Notes: a model not told the origin generated them from the letters alone. DNA of 64,000 nt from Roseomonas fluvialis (GCF_022846615.1 NZ_AP025637.1:3745001-3809000), one strand, 5' to 3'. Positions 54,413 through 63,062 are shown, counted from the stretch's first letter. Made by a program: numbers and translations.

Positions 54413-55033
54413 TCAGCGGCGTTCCTCGCGGATCGCGACACTCACCACCCCGGTATTCGGCCGCCCATCCGTGCGCTCCGCCGCCGAGGCGGTGATCGAC
54501 AGCAGCCGCACCGGCGCCGGCGGCGGCGCATCGGCGCGCGAGAAGGTGGCGCTAACATAGGTCAGCGTGCCGAAAGGCCGCGCACCGGATGTGCGCTGCG
54601 GCGTCCCGTCGAGCGTCCAGCCGGGCATGACCTCCGGCGCGCGGGCCATGATCTGTGCGGCGGCGCCGAGGAAACTGTCGTGGTCCACGCCCTCGGCCAG
54701 CAGGCCGCATTGGCCGCCGGGTTCGATGGTGTTGAGGCGGTAGCGCCCGTGCAGGCCGGTGATGAGCCAGGCGCCCGTCTCGCGCACCGCGTCGTTGCCG
54801 CGCAGCTGGTCGGGCGGGACGGCGGCGGCGGCGGTGCCGAAGTCGCGTGCCACGATCGGAGGGACGGCCTCGCCGCGCAGGGCGGCGGGCAGGCAGGTGG
54901 CCTCGAAGATGCGCATCGCCTCCTGCGTCAGGGCGCGGGAGGCGGCGACCGGTGGCGGCACGGGCACGGCCTGGGCCAAGGCCGCGACGGGCGCGGCCAG
55001 CAGGGCGCAGAGCATCAGCAGGCGGCGGGTCAT
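54413..55033 (-). CDS. secreted protein of unknown function
   Basis: A 206-residue exported protein with a signal peptide (MTRRLLMLCALLAAPVAALA, then QAVPVPPP). The mature part begins with a helical LTQEAMRIFEATCLPAALRGE and continues with beta-rich segments (GAWLITGLHGRYRLNTIEPGGQCGLLAEG, given as landmarks in parts, then LTYVSATFSR and VRLLSITASAAE). Two cysteines (about 50 and 110) may form a disulphide. I recognise no family. It is divergent from an MFS transporter with a 109-bp gap. Confidence 0.8.
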   Translation of the reverse strand: MTRRLLMLCALLAAPVAALAQAVPVPPPVAASRALTQEAMRIFEATCLPAALRGEAVPPIVARDFGTAAAAVPPDQLRGNDAVRETGAWLITGLHGRYRLNTIEPGGQCGLLAEGVDHDSFLGAAAQIMARAPEVMPGWTLDGTPQRTSGARPFGTLTYVSATFSRADAPPPAPVRLLSITASAAERTDGRPNTGVVSVAIREERR

Positions 55034-55142
55034 GCGCGGTCTCCTTGGCAGCAGGGTCCCAGTGCAGCACCGACGCGCCCGCCTGGCCACCCTTGCCGGC
55101 ACGCGCGCCGCCGCCGAGACTGCGCATGGGACAAGGAAACGC

Positions 55143-56351
55143 ATGACGCAGGCCGAGAGCGTCGAGACCAGATATTCCTGGATCATCGCCATCACCGCCG
55201 TGACCATGCTGGCCCTCGCCGCGGGCGCGCCGCTGACGGTGGTGATCGGGCTGGTGCCGATCAGCGAGACGCTGGGCGGGGGGCGCGCACTGCCCTCGGC
55301 CGCCACGTCGCTTGCCTATCTGGGCACGGGTGTGGGCGGGGTGATGTGCGGGCTGCTGGCGGCGCGGTTCGGCCAACGCCTGGTGGCGGCGTTCGGCGGC
55401 TGTGCGATTCTCGCGGGACTGGGGCTCGCGTCGCTTGGGCAGGGCTGGTCGCTGCTGGCGGGGCTTGGGCTCGGGGTCGGGCTGTTCGGCAATGGTGCGC
55501 TGTTCGCGCCGATGGTCGCGTATGTGTCGATGTGGTTCGACCGGCGGCGCGGCACGGCGCTGGCGCTGGTCTCGTCCGGGCAATACATCGCGGGCTTCGT
55601 CTGGCCCTTCGTGTTCGAGCGCGCCATCGCGGCCTTCGGCTGGCAGGCGACCATGCTGGCCTATGGCGCCTTCGCGGCAGGCATCGTGGTGACGTTGGCG
55701 CTGCTGGTGCTGCGCCCGGCGCCGATGCCGGTGGGCAGCGCGGCGATGCGCGTGGTGCCCGGGCAGCGCGTGCTGGGCATGGCGCCGAACACCGCCCTGG
55801 CGCTGCTGGCCACCGCATCCTTCCTGTGTTGCGTGCCAATGGCGATGCCGGCAGCGCATCTGGTGGCATTCTGCGGTGACCTCGGTATCGCCGCCTCGCG
55901 CGGGGCGGCCATGCTGTCGGTGCTGCTGCTGTCGGCCTTCGTCGCGCGGCAATTCTGGGGCTGGCTGTCGGACCGGATCGGTGGGCTGTGGACGGTGCTG
56001 GCCGGGTCCTGTGCGCAGGTCGCGGGGATGCTGGGCTTCCTCGCGACGCAGGACGAGGCTGGGCTGTTCTTCGTGGCGGCCGCCTACGGTCTCGGCTTCG
56101 GCGGCATCATCCCGGCCTATGTGCTGACGGTGCGGGAATTGTTCCCGGCCATCGAGGCATCCTGGCGCGTGCCGGCGCTGCTGTTCCTCAGCCTGTCGGG
56201 CATGGCGTTCGGTGCCTGGCTCGCGGGGGCCATCTACGATGCGGTGGGCTTCTACGCGGCGGCCTGGTGGGCGGGCATCGCTTTCAATATCGTACAGCTG
56301 GCGCTGGTGGGGTTTCTGATCCAGCGCCAGCGCGCGGTCAGTCGGCCCTGA
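55143..56351 (+). CDS. MFS transporter (OFA/monocarboxylate-like)
   Basis: A 402-residue transporter with about twelve membrane helices. The loop between helices 2 and 3 has LAARFGQRLV, and the second half mirrors it with GWLSDRIGG. VSMWFDRRRGTALALVSSGQYIAG matches the W-F-x-x-R-R-G-x-A motif of the oxalate/formate and monocarboxylate branch. The substrate is probably a small organic acid, by branch only. The last 14 bp overlap the convergent Bug receptor gene. Confidence 0.9.
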   Translation: MTQAESVETRYSWIIAITAVTMLALAAGAPLTVVIGLVPISETLGGGRALPSAATSLAYLGTGVGGVMCGLLAARFGQRLVAAFGGCAILAGLGLASLGQGWSLLAGLGLGVGLFGNGALFAPMVAYVSMWFDRRRGTALALVSSGQYIAGFVWPFVFERAIAAFGWQATMLAYGAFAAGIVVTLALLVLRPAPMPVGSAAMRVVPGQRVLGMAPNTALALLATASFLCCVPMAMPAAHLVAFCGDLGIAASRGAAMLSVLLLSAFVARQFWGWLSDRIGGLWTVLAGSCAQVAGMLGFLATQDEAGLFFVAAAYGLGFGGIIPAYVLTVRELFPAIEASWRVPALLFLSLSGMAFGAWLAGAIYDAVGFYAAAWWAGIAFNIVQLALVGFLIQRQRAVSRP

Positions 56352-57273
56352 TGTTCGCCTCCTGCACGATCTGCGCCCAGCGCGGGAGTTCGGCGGCGAC
56401 CAGCGCGGTGTAGTCGGCCGGGGTCATGCGATTGGGCGTGGTGCCAAGGTCGGTCAGGCGCTGTGCCATCGCCGGCGTGGCCAGGGCCGCCACCAGCGCG
56501 GCGTTGATGCGCGCCGCCGCCGCTGCGTCCATGCCGGCGGGGCCCGACAGGCCGAACCAGTTGTTCGCCTCGAGCGTTGGGAAGCCGAGTTCCTTGAAGG
56601 TCGGCACGTCCGGCCAGCGCGCCGCCCGGTCCGCGCTGGTGATCGCGAGCAGCCGCAGGCGGTCGTTGCGGCCGATGTCGGCCACGGCGGCGATGACACC
56701 CTCGGTCTGGCCGCCGATCACGTCGGTGACCGCGGGCGCGGCGCCGCGATAGGGCACGTGGGTGAGTTCGACGCGCGCGGCACGGGCCAGCATCTCGGTC
56801 TTGGCGTGGCCGGTGGTGCCGTTGCCCGACGAGCCGACACGCACCGCACCGGGCTGCGCGCGGGCGGCATCGAGGAACTGCGCCAGCGTCGCGAAGCGGC
56901 CAGTCGCGGAGACGCCCAGCGCGCTCGGCACCGCGGCAATCAGGCCGATATGCGTGAAGTCGCGCATCGGGTCGTAGGGCATGGCGCGGTTCACCGCGGC
57001 ACCCACGCCGTGGGAGGCAATGTTCGAGATCACCAGCACACCCGCATCCGCCGGCGACTTCGCGACCACGTCGGACCCGATCATACCGCCGGCGCCGGGG
57101 CGGTTCTCCACGACCACGGTCTGGCCGAGGCGCTGTTCCATCTCCGGCTGCACCAGGCGACCGAGCAGGTCGACCGTGCCACCCGGCGGGAAGGGCACGA
57201 TCAGGCGCAACGTGCGCGCCTGCGCGAGGGCAGGCGTGGCGAGGGTCGCGAGCAGCAGGGAGCGGCGGAGCAT
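56338..57273 (-). CDS. Bug-family tripartite tricarboxylate receptor
   Basis: A 311-residue periplasmic receptor with a short signal peptide (MLRRSLLLATLATPALAQ). Bug landmarks are RTLRLIVPFPPGGTVDLLGR, VVVENRPGAGGMIGSD, THVPYRGAAPAVTDVIGGQ and LGFPTLEANNWFGL. It lies one base after the stop of the metallo-beta-lactamase-fold gene upstream, so it probably ends the cydAB transcript unit. No TctA/TctB genes are present. The 14-bp convergent overlap with the MFS gene is tail to tail. Confidence 0.93.
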   Translation of the reverse strand: MLRRSLLLATLATPALAQARTLRLIVPFPPGGTVDLLGRLVQPEMEQRLGQTVVVENRPGAGGMIGSDVVAKSPADAGVLVISNIASHGVGAAVNRAMPYDPMRDFTHIGLIAAVPSALGVSATGRFATLAQFLDAARAQPGAVRVGSSGNGTTGHAKTEMLARAARVELTHVPYRGAAPAVTDVIGGQTEGVIAAVADIGRNDRLRLLAITSADRAARWPDVPTFKELGFPTLEANNWFGLSGPAGMDAAAAARINAALVAALATPAMAQRLTDLGTTPNRMTPADYTALVAAELPRWAQIVQEANIRAD

Positions 57274-57274
57274 C

Positions 57275-58141
57275 TCAGGCGGTCTCCTTTATGAAGGCGG
57301 GCAGGTCGATGGCGCGCTTCGGCTGCGCGGCGAGCAGTGCGATGGCGTCCTTCATGCGCGCGACCGTCTCGGCCACCGCATCCGCGCCTACGATGACGCA
57401 GCCATAGCCGGGGCAGATGCGGTCGACGCGGCGTGCGGCGAAGATGTCGTCGAGGTCGGCGAGGATCGGCGCGGGAGCGATGCCCAGCAGCCAGTCGAAC
57501 TTCGCCGAGAGCATGCGCGCGATGTCGCCGGCGACGATTGGCGCCTCGTCGCGCGCGCGGACGAGCGGTTCGTGCGGCGTGGCGCGCGTGAGGAAGCCGA
57601 AGGAGTCGCTGGTGAACAAGGTGCGCGTTGTGTGTTCGAAGAACCAGTTGGTCGCGAGCAGGCGCAACTGCACGCGCAGCGGTTCGATGCGCAGGCGGCC
57701 GATCTCCACCACCTGGCCGACCTCGATGCGGATGGCGCGTGCCTGCGACAGCGCGGCGATGCGTGCCTCGGCCTCGTCGTTCTCGAGCACGTCGGTCATC
57801 TCGACCGGGTTCAGCACGCCGACATATGGCACCTGCGCGATGGCGAAGCGGCGCACCAGGGCGCCGATATTCGCCATGCAGTCCTGCTCACGCCGCGTGT
57901 TCATCATGCGCCGGCGGGTGGTGCCCTGCACGGTCTGCGCCAGCGCGGCCTCGATGGCGGGCCAATGCACCGGCAGGCCGGTGTCGATCACCATCCATTC
58001 CGTGCCGTCGCGCAGGGCATAGGCGCTGATCGGCAGATGGCCCGGAAGGCCCGCGGCAATCCAGGAGACTGGCTGCGCATCGGCGCGCAGCCAGCCGGTC
58101 GCGGCGAACAGCGTGCCGGGGATGATCTCGTGCAGGCTCAT
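57275..58141 (-). CDS. metallo-beta-lactamase-fold protein with degenerate metal site
   Basis: A 288-residue protein of the flavodiiron/ODP-like branch, without a flavodoxin domain. The fold is supported by ALRDGTEWMVIDTGLP, then the motif that should be H-x-E-x-D-H, which reads R-R-E-Q-D-C. NWFFEHTTRTLFTSDSFGF keeps the bridging Asp but has Asn where His is usual before Trp, and ICPGYGCVIV has Tyr in place of the last His. So most histidine ligands are missing while Glu and Asp are kept. It overlaps the upstream paralogue by 4 bp. It may be a partner subunit or binding protein. Confidence 0.8.
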   Translation of the reverse strand: MSLHEIIPGTLFAATGWLRADAQPVSWIAAGLPGHLPISAYALRDGTEWMVIDTGLPVHWPAIEAALAQTVQGTTRRRMMNTRREQDCMANIGALVRRFAIAQVPYVGVLNPVEMTDVLENDEAEARIAALSQARAIRIEVGQVVEIGRLRIEPLRVQLRLLATNWFFEHTTRTLFTSDSFGFLTRATPHEPLVRARDEAPIVAGDIARMLSAKFDWLLGIAPAPILADLDDIFAARRVDRICPGYGCVIVGADAVAETVARMKDAIALLAAQPKRAIDLPAFIKETA

Positions 58142-58902
58142 GCGGCCTGCGCCAGGCCGGCCTTGAACAGCGGCATCAGTTCGAAGGGCTGGTCCACCAC
58201 CGCGCCATGCGCGCTGCACAGCAGGCGCGGCTGCAGCGCCGCCAGCAGCGCATCCATCGCGGCGAATGACCCCGTGCTGTCGGTGAAGCGCGGCCAGTGC
58301 AGTGCCTTGGAATTGAAGTCCTGCATCAGCGGCACGTCGGGGGGTGCGATCTCGCTGGTGAAGTGGTCGGACTGGCCAGGCGTGTGTGGGTGGAAGCAGG
58401 CGCAGGCGTCCGACAGGAACAGGATGCGGTCCTTGGGGTCCCAGCCCCACAGGCTGTCGGGCAGATCGCGCCAGATCGCCGGCAGGAAGGTGAAGTCGCG
58501 GTCGCCGAGGTCGAGCACGTCGCCCGGCGCGACCTGGCGGAAGCGATGCGACAGCGCGGGCAGATAGAGGTGCCAGTCGCGCATGTCGCCCACCGCCACC
58601 GCGTCTGGCCATTTGCGCAGCCAGCGTTCCAGCAGCCCGGCATGGGGCAGCTCGCCGTGAGTCGGGAAGACGAAGTCGAGCGGGCGGTCGCCGAGGAAGG
58701 CGGTGATGTCGCGTTCCACCTGCTCGGCATGCATCGGGTGGCCGGTGTCGATCAGCACCGAGGCGCGCGCGCCCTTCAGCAGGAAGCAGGAGTAGTGCGC
58801 CAAGAAGCCGGGGACGGAAGCGGCGATGCAACCGCCCGTCCACAGGCAGTCCGGCGTGATCAGGCGTGGCAGCACACCAGTGCGGGTGAAGTCGGTGGTC
58901 AT
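58138..58902 (-). CDS. metallo-beta-lactamase-fold protein, flavodiiron-like
   Basis: A 254-residue protein of the same branch as its downstream neighbour. The first motif is PTHGELPHAG (H-x-E-x-P-H; the usual Asp is Pro), FLSDACACF supplies the bridging Asp, and CSAHGAVV the last His. The His normally found before W-P-D-S is missing (AIWRDLPDS). A mononuclear or unusual metal centre is therefore likely. It starts 30 bp after the cydB stop on the same strand and overlaps the next paralogue by 4 bp. In flavodiiron proteins such a domain reduces O2 or NO; whether this one does is unknown. Confidence 0.82.
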   Translation of the reverse strand: MTTDFTRTGVLPRLITPDCLWTGGCIAASVPGFLAHYSCFLLKGARASVLIDTGHPMHAEQVERDITAFLGDRPLDFVFPTHGELPHAGLLERWLRKWPDAVAVGDMRDWHLYLPALSHRFRQVAPGDVLDLGDRDFTFLPAIWRDLPDSLWGWDPKDRILFLSDACACFHPHTPGQSDHFTSEIAPPDVPLMQDFNSKALHWPRFTDSTGSFAAMDALLAALQPRLLCSAHGAVVDQPFELMPLFKAGLAQAA

Positions 58903-58931
58903 GGCCGCATCGTGCCATGACCACGCGACGG

Positions 58932-59945
58932 CTAGTAGTAGGTGAGGTCGCGCGCCTTGCCGCCGAAGATCCGCCAGGCAAGCACCGTGTAGCCGAGAAT
59001 GATCGGCAGTACGAAGATAGCGCCCGCGAGGATGAGCGACAGGCTCTCCGGGGCGCTGGCCGATTGCCAGATGGTCAGGCGCTCCGGCACCACATAGGGG
59101 AAGAAGGACCAGGCGAGCCCCGCGAAGAACAGCGAGAACAGCGCCACCGCGCCCCAGAAGGGCAGCCGCCGCAGCGCGTCGTCCGGGAAGGGCATGTGCT
59201 TCAGCAGGTTCCCCACGCCGAGCAGCAGTGCCGCCGTGACGATCGGCAGCGGTGCCAGCAGGAAGACCTCGGGGAAGGAGAACCAGCGGTCGAAGATGCG
59301 CGGGCTGACCAGCGGCGTCACCGCGCTGACCAGCAGGATACCGAGGCCCAGCGGCCAGATCGCCAGCCGCGCCCAGCCGATCGCCTGGCGTTGCAGTGCG
59401 CCCTCGGTCCGCCAGATCAGCCAGGCCGCTCCGATGAAGGCATAGGCGATGGCGAGGCCGACCGCGGACATGGCGGCGAAGGCGATCGCGGCCCAGCCCT
59501 CGGCAAAGCCCAGCACGTAGTGACCGAGCATCCAGCCCTGTGACAGCGCCGCCGTGACGGACCCCGCGACGAAGGCATGGTCCCAGCGCCGCTTCGTCGT
59601 CAGGTCATGCGCCTTGGCGCGGAATTCGAAGGCCACGCCGCGCAGCGTGAGACCCACCAGCATGATCGCGACAGGCAGGTAGAGCGCCGTCAGGATCACG
59701 CCATGCGCCGAGGGAAACGCCACCAGCAGCAGCCCCACGCCCAGCACCAGCCAGGTCTCGTTCGCATCCCAGAACGGGCCGATGGCGGCGATCATGCGGT
59801 CTCGGTCGGCTTCCTCCGTCACGCGCGGCAGCAGGATGCCGACGCCGAGGTCGAAGCCGTCGAGGACCACGTAGAACAGGATCGACAGTGCCATCAGCCC
59901 GGCGAAGATCACCGGCAGCCAGTCGGGCGGCAGGAAGGGGGTCAT
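58932..59945 (-). CDS. cydB: cytochrome bd-type quinol oxidase subunit II
   Basis: A 337-residue membrane subunit with about eight helices. Landmarks are FYVVLDGFDLGVGILLP near the N-terminus, IGPFWDANETWLVLGVGLLLVAFP, and LTLRGVAFEFRAKA; the ending resembles the cyanide-insensitive CioB form. It starts with an ATG overlapping the cydA stop by 4 bp. With CydA it forms a quinol oxidase with high O2 affinity or cyanide tolerance that does not pump protons. Confidence 0.96.
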   Translation of the reverse strand: MTPFLPPDWLPVIFAGLMALSILFYVVLDGFDLGVGILLPRVTEEADRDRMIAAIGPFWDANETWLVLGVGLLLVAFPSAHGVILTALYLPVAIMLVGLTLRGVAFEFRAKAHDLTTKRRWDHAFVAGSVTAALSQGWMLGHYVLGFAEGWAAIAFAAMSAVGLAIAYAFIGAAWLIWRTEGALQRQAIGWARLAIWPLGLGILLVSAVTPLVSPRIFDRWFSFPEVFLLAPLPIVTAALLLGVGNLLKHMPFPDDALRRLPFWGAVALFSLFFAGLAWSFFPYVVPERLTIWQSASAPESLSLILAGAIFVLPIILGYTVLAWRIFGGKARDLTYY

Positions 59946-61288
59946 GCGATGGTGCCCTTGGGCGTCGGCATCACGTTGCCGGGCATGGCCTCCGCGATCC
60001 GTCCGCGCGCGGCGAGGCGGTAGATCGTGCCGACATAGGCCACCAGCAGCATGGCGTAGATGGTGAGGTACAGTGCGAGCGTGGTGCCGATGCTGGCGGC
60101 CGGCACCGGCCCCGCCGCCTGCGCCGTGGTCAGCACGCCGGTGACCAGCCAGGGCTGGCGGCCGATCTCGGTGACGTACCAGCCGGCGAGCGTCGCGAGC
60201 CAGCCGGAGAAGGTCATCGCCACAAGACCCCACAGCATGAAGCGCGGCAGTTCGCCATGACGCCACAGCCGCCACGCACCGAACAGGCCGAAGGCGATCA
60301 TCAGCAGGCCGGTGCCCACCATGACGCGGAAGGCGAAGAAGACCGGTGCGACGGGCGGGTGCTCGCCGCGGAACTGGTTGAGGCCCGGCACCTCGCCGCG
60401 CAGGCTGTGCGTCAGGATCAGGCTGGCGCCGTAGGGGATAGCGATCTCGAAGCGGTTCTCGCGCGCGGCCTCGTCCGGGATCGCGAACAGCAGCAGCGGC
60501 ACCGAACCGCCGGTCTCCCAGTTGCCTTCCATGGCCGCGACCTTGGCGGGCTGGTGCTCGAGGGTGTTGAGCCCGTGCGCGTCCCCCAGGAAGGCCTGCA
60601 CCGGCCCACCCACCGCGGCCATCACCACGCCGGTGCGCAGCACCGCCATGACCGACGGCGCGCGGTCCCCGCGCAGCCAGCGCCAGGCCGAGATGCCGGC
60701 CAGCAGGAAGGCGACTGTCAGCGTGCTCGCCATCAGCATGTGCGACAGGCGATAGGGCATGGACGGGTTGAACACGATCGCGAACCAGTCGGTCGCGTGC
60801 GCGACGCCCTCGCGCATCTCGAAGCCCTGCGGCGTGTGCATCCAGGAATTCAGCACCAGGATCCAGAAGGCCGACATGGTGGTGCCGAAGGCGACCAGCA
60901 CGGTGGCACCGGTGTGGACCCAGCCCGGCACGCGCTTCCAGCCGAACAGCATGATGCCGAGGAAGGTCGCCTCCAGGAAGAAGGCCGTCAGCACCTCATA
61001 GGCCAGCAGAGGGCCGGCGATGTTGCCCACGCGCTCCATGAAGCCCGGCCAGTTCGTGCCGAACTGGAAGGACATCGTGATGCCCGAGACCACGCCCATC
61101 GCGAAGGACAGCGCGAAGACCTTCACCCAGAAGCGGTAGGCGTCCATCCACTTGTCGTCGCCGGTGCCGTTGAAGCGCAGCTTGAAGAACAGCAGCACCC
61201 AGCCCAGCGCGATGGTGATGGTGGGAAACAGGATGTGAAAGGAGATGTTCGCCGCGAACTGGATGCGGGCGAGAATGAGCGCGTCCAT
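59942..61288 (-). CDS. cydA: cytochrome bd-type (cyanide-insensitive, CioA-like) quinol oxidase subunit I
   Basis: A 448-residue haem-bearing subunit. RIQFAANISFHILFPTITIA carries the first haem His; GFEMREGVAHATDW and NPSMPYRLSHMLMAS the next ligands; KVAAMEGNWET and GEVPGLNQF lie around a short quinol (Q) loop. The short Q-loop and length point to the cyanide-insensitive CIO branch rather than the long-loop E. coli CydA. It begins 6 bp after the GbsR-type regulator and is translated with cydB. Confidence 0.96.
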   Translation of the reverse strand: MDALILARIQFAANISFHILFPTITIALGWVLLFFKLRFNGTGDDKWMDAYRFWVKVFALSFAMGVVSGITMSFQFGTNWPGFMERVGNIAGPLLAYEVLTAFFLEATFLGIMLFGWKRVPGWVHTGATVLVAFGTTMSAFWILVLNSWMHTPQGFEMREGVAHATDWFAIVFNPSMPYRLSHMLMASTLTVAFLLAGISAWRWLRGDRAPSVMAVLRTGVVMAAVGGPVQAFLGDAHGLNTLEHQPAKVAAMEGNWETGGSVPLLLFAIPDEAARENRFEIAIPYGASLILTHSLRGEVPGLNQFRGEHPPVAPVFFAFRVMVGTGLLMIAFGLFGAWRLWRHGELPRFMLWGLVAMTFSGWLATLAGWYVTEIGRQPWLVTGVLTTAQAAGPVPAASIGTTLALYLTIYAMLLVAYVGTIYRLAARGRIAEAMPGNVMPTPKGTIA

Positions 61289-61294
61289 CGGTGT

Positions 61295-61858
61295 TCAGCC
61301 TTCCTTGCGTCCACGGACCAGGCCCACGACCTTGTCCTTCGCGTCGAGCAACTTGGTCACGCGCGCGCCGAGCGCCAGGAGCGCCGTCATGCGTTCGGTC
61401 TCGAGGCGCTTCACGTCGTCATACCAGGTGGTCAGGCGTTCGATCAGGCCGTGCATTTCGGCCATGCGCGCCTGGGCGTGCTGTTCCTCCGGGCTGCCCG
61501 GCTTGAGCATCAGCAATTCGCGCAGCACCGACAGCGTCGGGTCCACCTCGCGCTTCTTGCGTTCCTCCGCCAGCGTACGGAGGATCTGCCAGACATCGTC
61601 GGGCGTGGTGTAGTGGTCGCGCCGGTCGTCGGGGATGTGGCGCGGCAGCACCAGGTTCCAGGCCTGGAGTTCGCGCAGGCCCATCGACACATTCGATCGC
61701 GACACACCTAGCGCGTCCACGATATCGTCCGCGTTGAGCGGGTTCGGCGAGACATACAGCAGCGCATAGATCTGCCCCACGGTCCGGTTGATTCCCCAGC
61801 GCGAGCCCATTTCCCCGAAATGGAGCACGAAGGACTGGACCAGCGGTGGAAGATTCAT
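61295..61858 (-). CDS. GbsR/MarR-type transcriptional regulator
   Basis: A 187-residue winged-helix protein. VQSFVLHFGEMGSRWGINRTVGQIYALLY matches the GbsR N-terminus (landmark only), followed by the recognition region ALGVSRSNVSMGLRELQAW and wing VLPRHIPDDRRDHY. A long charged helical C-terminus (about 110-187) should dimerise. It is the first gene of the run into cydAB (6-bp gap). A perfect palindrome 14 bp upstream of its start codon is the likely operator, so it should control itself and the oxidase. Confidence 0.9.
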   Translation of the reverse strand: MNLPPLVQSFVLHFGEMGSRWGINRTVGQIYALLYVSPNPLNADDIVDALGVSRSNVSMGLRELQAWNLVLPRHIPDDRRDHYTTPDDVWQILRTLAEERKKREVDPTLSVLRELLMLKPGSPEEQHAQARMAEMHGLIERLTTWYDDVKRLETERMTALLALGARVTKLLDAKDKVVGLVRGRKEG

Positions 61859-61871
61859 GGCGTGACCGATG

Positions 61872-61889
61872 TTTCAGAATTTTCTGAAA
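61872..61889. promoter_or_regulatory. 18-bp perfect palindrome, likely GbsR-type operator
   Basis: TTTCAGAA-TT-TTCTGAAA is a perfect 8-2-8 palindrome in an AT-rich patch, 14 bp from the regulator's start codon. Its size suits a dimeric winged-helix regulator, and its place would block the promoter of the regulator-cydAB run. Confidence 0.65.
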
Positions 61890-61902
61890 TCTATGTCGGA
61901 CC

Positions 61903-61916
61903 TTGATCCAAATCAA
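61903..61916. promoter_or_regulatory. perfect FNR/FixK-type box
   Basis: TTGAT-CCAA-ATCAA matches the FNR/ANR/FixK consensus TTGAT-N4-ATCAA exactly. It lies 45 bp from the GbsR-type start on one side and about 81 bp from the Bug start on the other. An oxygen-responsive regulator at a bd-type oxidase operon is biologically apt. Confidence 0.7.
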
Positions 61917-61996
61917 GCCTGCATACCGGACCGCTTCTTGCTTCTCCCGCCCCGCCCGCCATGCTGGCGGCACCGCATCGCCTCCTGGAGAACCGC

Positions 61997-62977
61997 ATGA
62001 TTCGCCGCCGTACCCTGCCAGCCCTCGCCGCCGGATTCGGCGCCGGCCTCGCCACGCCGGCGCTGTCGCAGGGCGCCTGGCCTAATCGGAACATCCGGCT
62101 GGTCGTCCCCTACCCGCCCGGCGGCGCCTCCGACATCGCCGGGCGGCTCCAGGCCGAGGCGTTGCAGGCCGCGCTCGGTGTGCCCTGCGTGGTCGACAAC
62201 CGCTCGGGTGCTGGCGGAACCGTGGGCACGCTGCACGTCGCGCAGTCGCCGCCCGATGGCTACACCGTGATGATGGCGAGCCCTTCCTCGCACCTCGGCG
62301 CGCCGCTGCTGTTCCGCAACGCGGGCTACGACGGCGTGGACGACTTCACCGCCATCGCCACCTTCGCCACCGGCACCGCGGTGGTCTGCGTGCATCCCGG
62401 CGTGCCGGCGCGCAACATCCAGGAACTGGTGGCCTATGCGAAGGCGAACCCCGGCAAGCTGAACTACGGGTCGGCCGGCGCGGGCGGGGCGAACCACATG
62501 CTGGGCGTGCTGTTCATGCTGCGCACCGGCACGGAACTGACGCACGTGCCCTATCGCGGCGCCGCGCCGGCCCTGGCGGACCTGATCGCCGGCAACATCC
62601 AGGTGGTGTTCGACAGCTATTCGGGCGTGATCGGGTCGATCCGGGCGGGGCAGATCCGCGCGCTCGGCGTCACCAACCCGACGCGTTGGCCGCTGGCACC
62701 CGACATGCCGACCGTCCAGGAACAGGGCGTGCCGGACTACGACCTGCCGTCCTTCTCGGCCGTCATGGGGCCGAAGGGCATCCCGGAGCCGATCGTCCGC
62801 CGCATGAACGAGGCGATCAATGCGGGGCTGCGCGACCCGGCGATGGTCCGGCGGCTCGAGGCCAACGGCAACGTGCCCTTCGCGAGCACGCCGGCCGAAT
62901 TCGATGCGCTGATGCGGGCACAGCGCGGCACCTGGCGCGAATTGGTGCGCGTCTCGGGCGTCCAGCCGGAAGGCTGA
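61997..62977 (+). CDS. Bug-family tripartite tricarboxylate receptor
   Basis: A 326-residue periplasmic receptor with a twin-Arg-like signal (MIRRRTLPALAAGFGAGLA, then ALSQ). Landmarks are RNIRLVVPYPPGGASDIAGR, VVDNRSGAGGTVGT, THVPYRGAAPALADLIAGNI and GSAGAGGANHML. GGAG seven bases upstream supports ATG 61997. It is divergent from the GbsR-type regulator and shares its control region. No transporter subunits accompany it. Confidence 0.94.
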   Translation: MIRRRTLPALAAGFGAGLATPALSQGAWPNRNIRLVVPYPPGGASDIAGRLQAEALQAALGVPCVVDNRSGAGGTVGTLHVAQSPPDGYTVMMASPSSHLGAPLLFRNAGYDGVDDFTAIATFATGTAVVCVHPGVPARNIQELVAYAKANPGKLNYGSAGAGGANHMLGVLFMLRTGTELTHVPYRGAAPALADLIAGNIQVVFDSYSGVIGSIRAGQIRALGVTNPTRWPLAPDMPTVQEQGVPDYDLPSFSAVMGPKGIPEPIVRRMNEAINAGLRDPAMVRRLEANGNVPFASTPAEFDALMRAQRGTWRELVRVSGVQPEG

Positions 62978-62980
62978 ACG

Positions 62981-63053
62981 ACCGTTCGAGAAACGCCGCG
63001 AACGGGCCGCTGCCGGATCGCGGAATTCGCCCCTTCGCGCGTTCCCGAACGGT
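62981..63053. terminator. long imperfect inverted repeat between convergent genes
   Basis: ACCGTTCG (62981-62988) and CGAACGGT (63046-63053) are the ends of a longer imperfect inverted repeat: the left arm through GAAACGCCGCGAAC can pair with GTTCCCG and CGCGCGTTC on the right. It fills the 85-bp gap between two convergent genes and probably serves as a two-way terminator. No T-run is present. Confidence 0.5.
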
Positions 63054-63062
63054 GGCCGCGCC

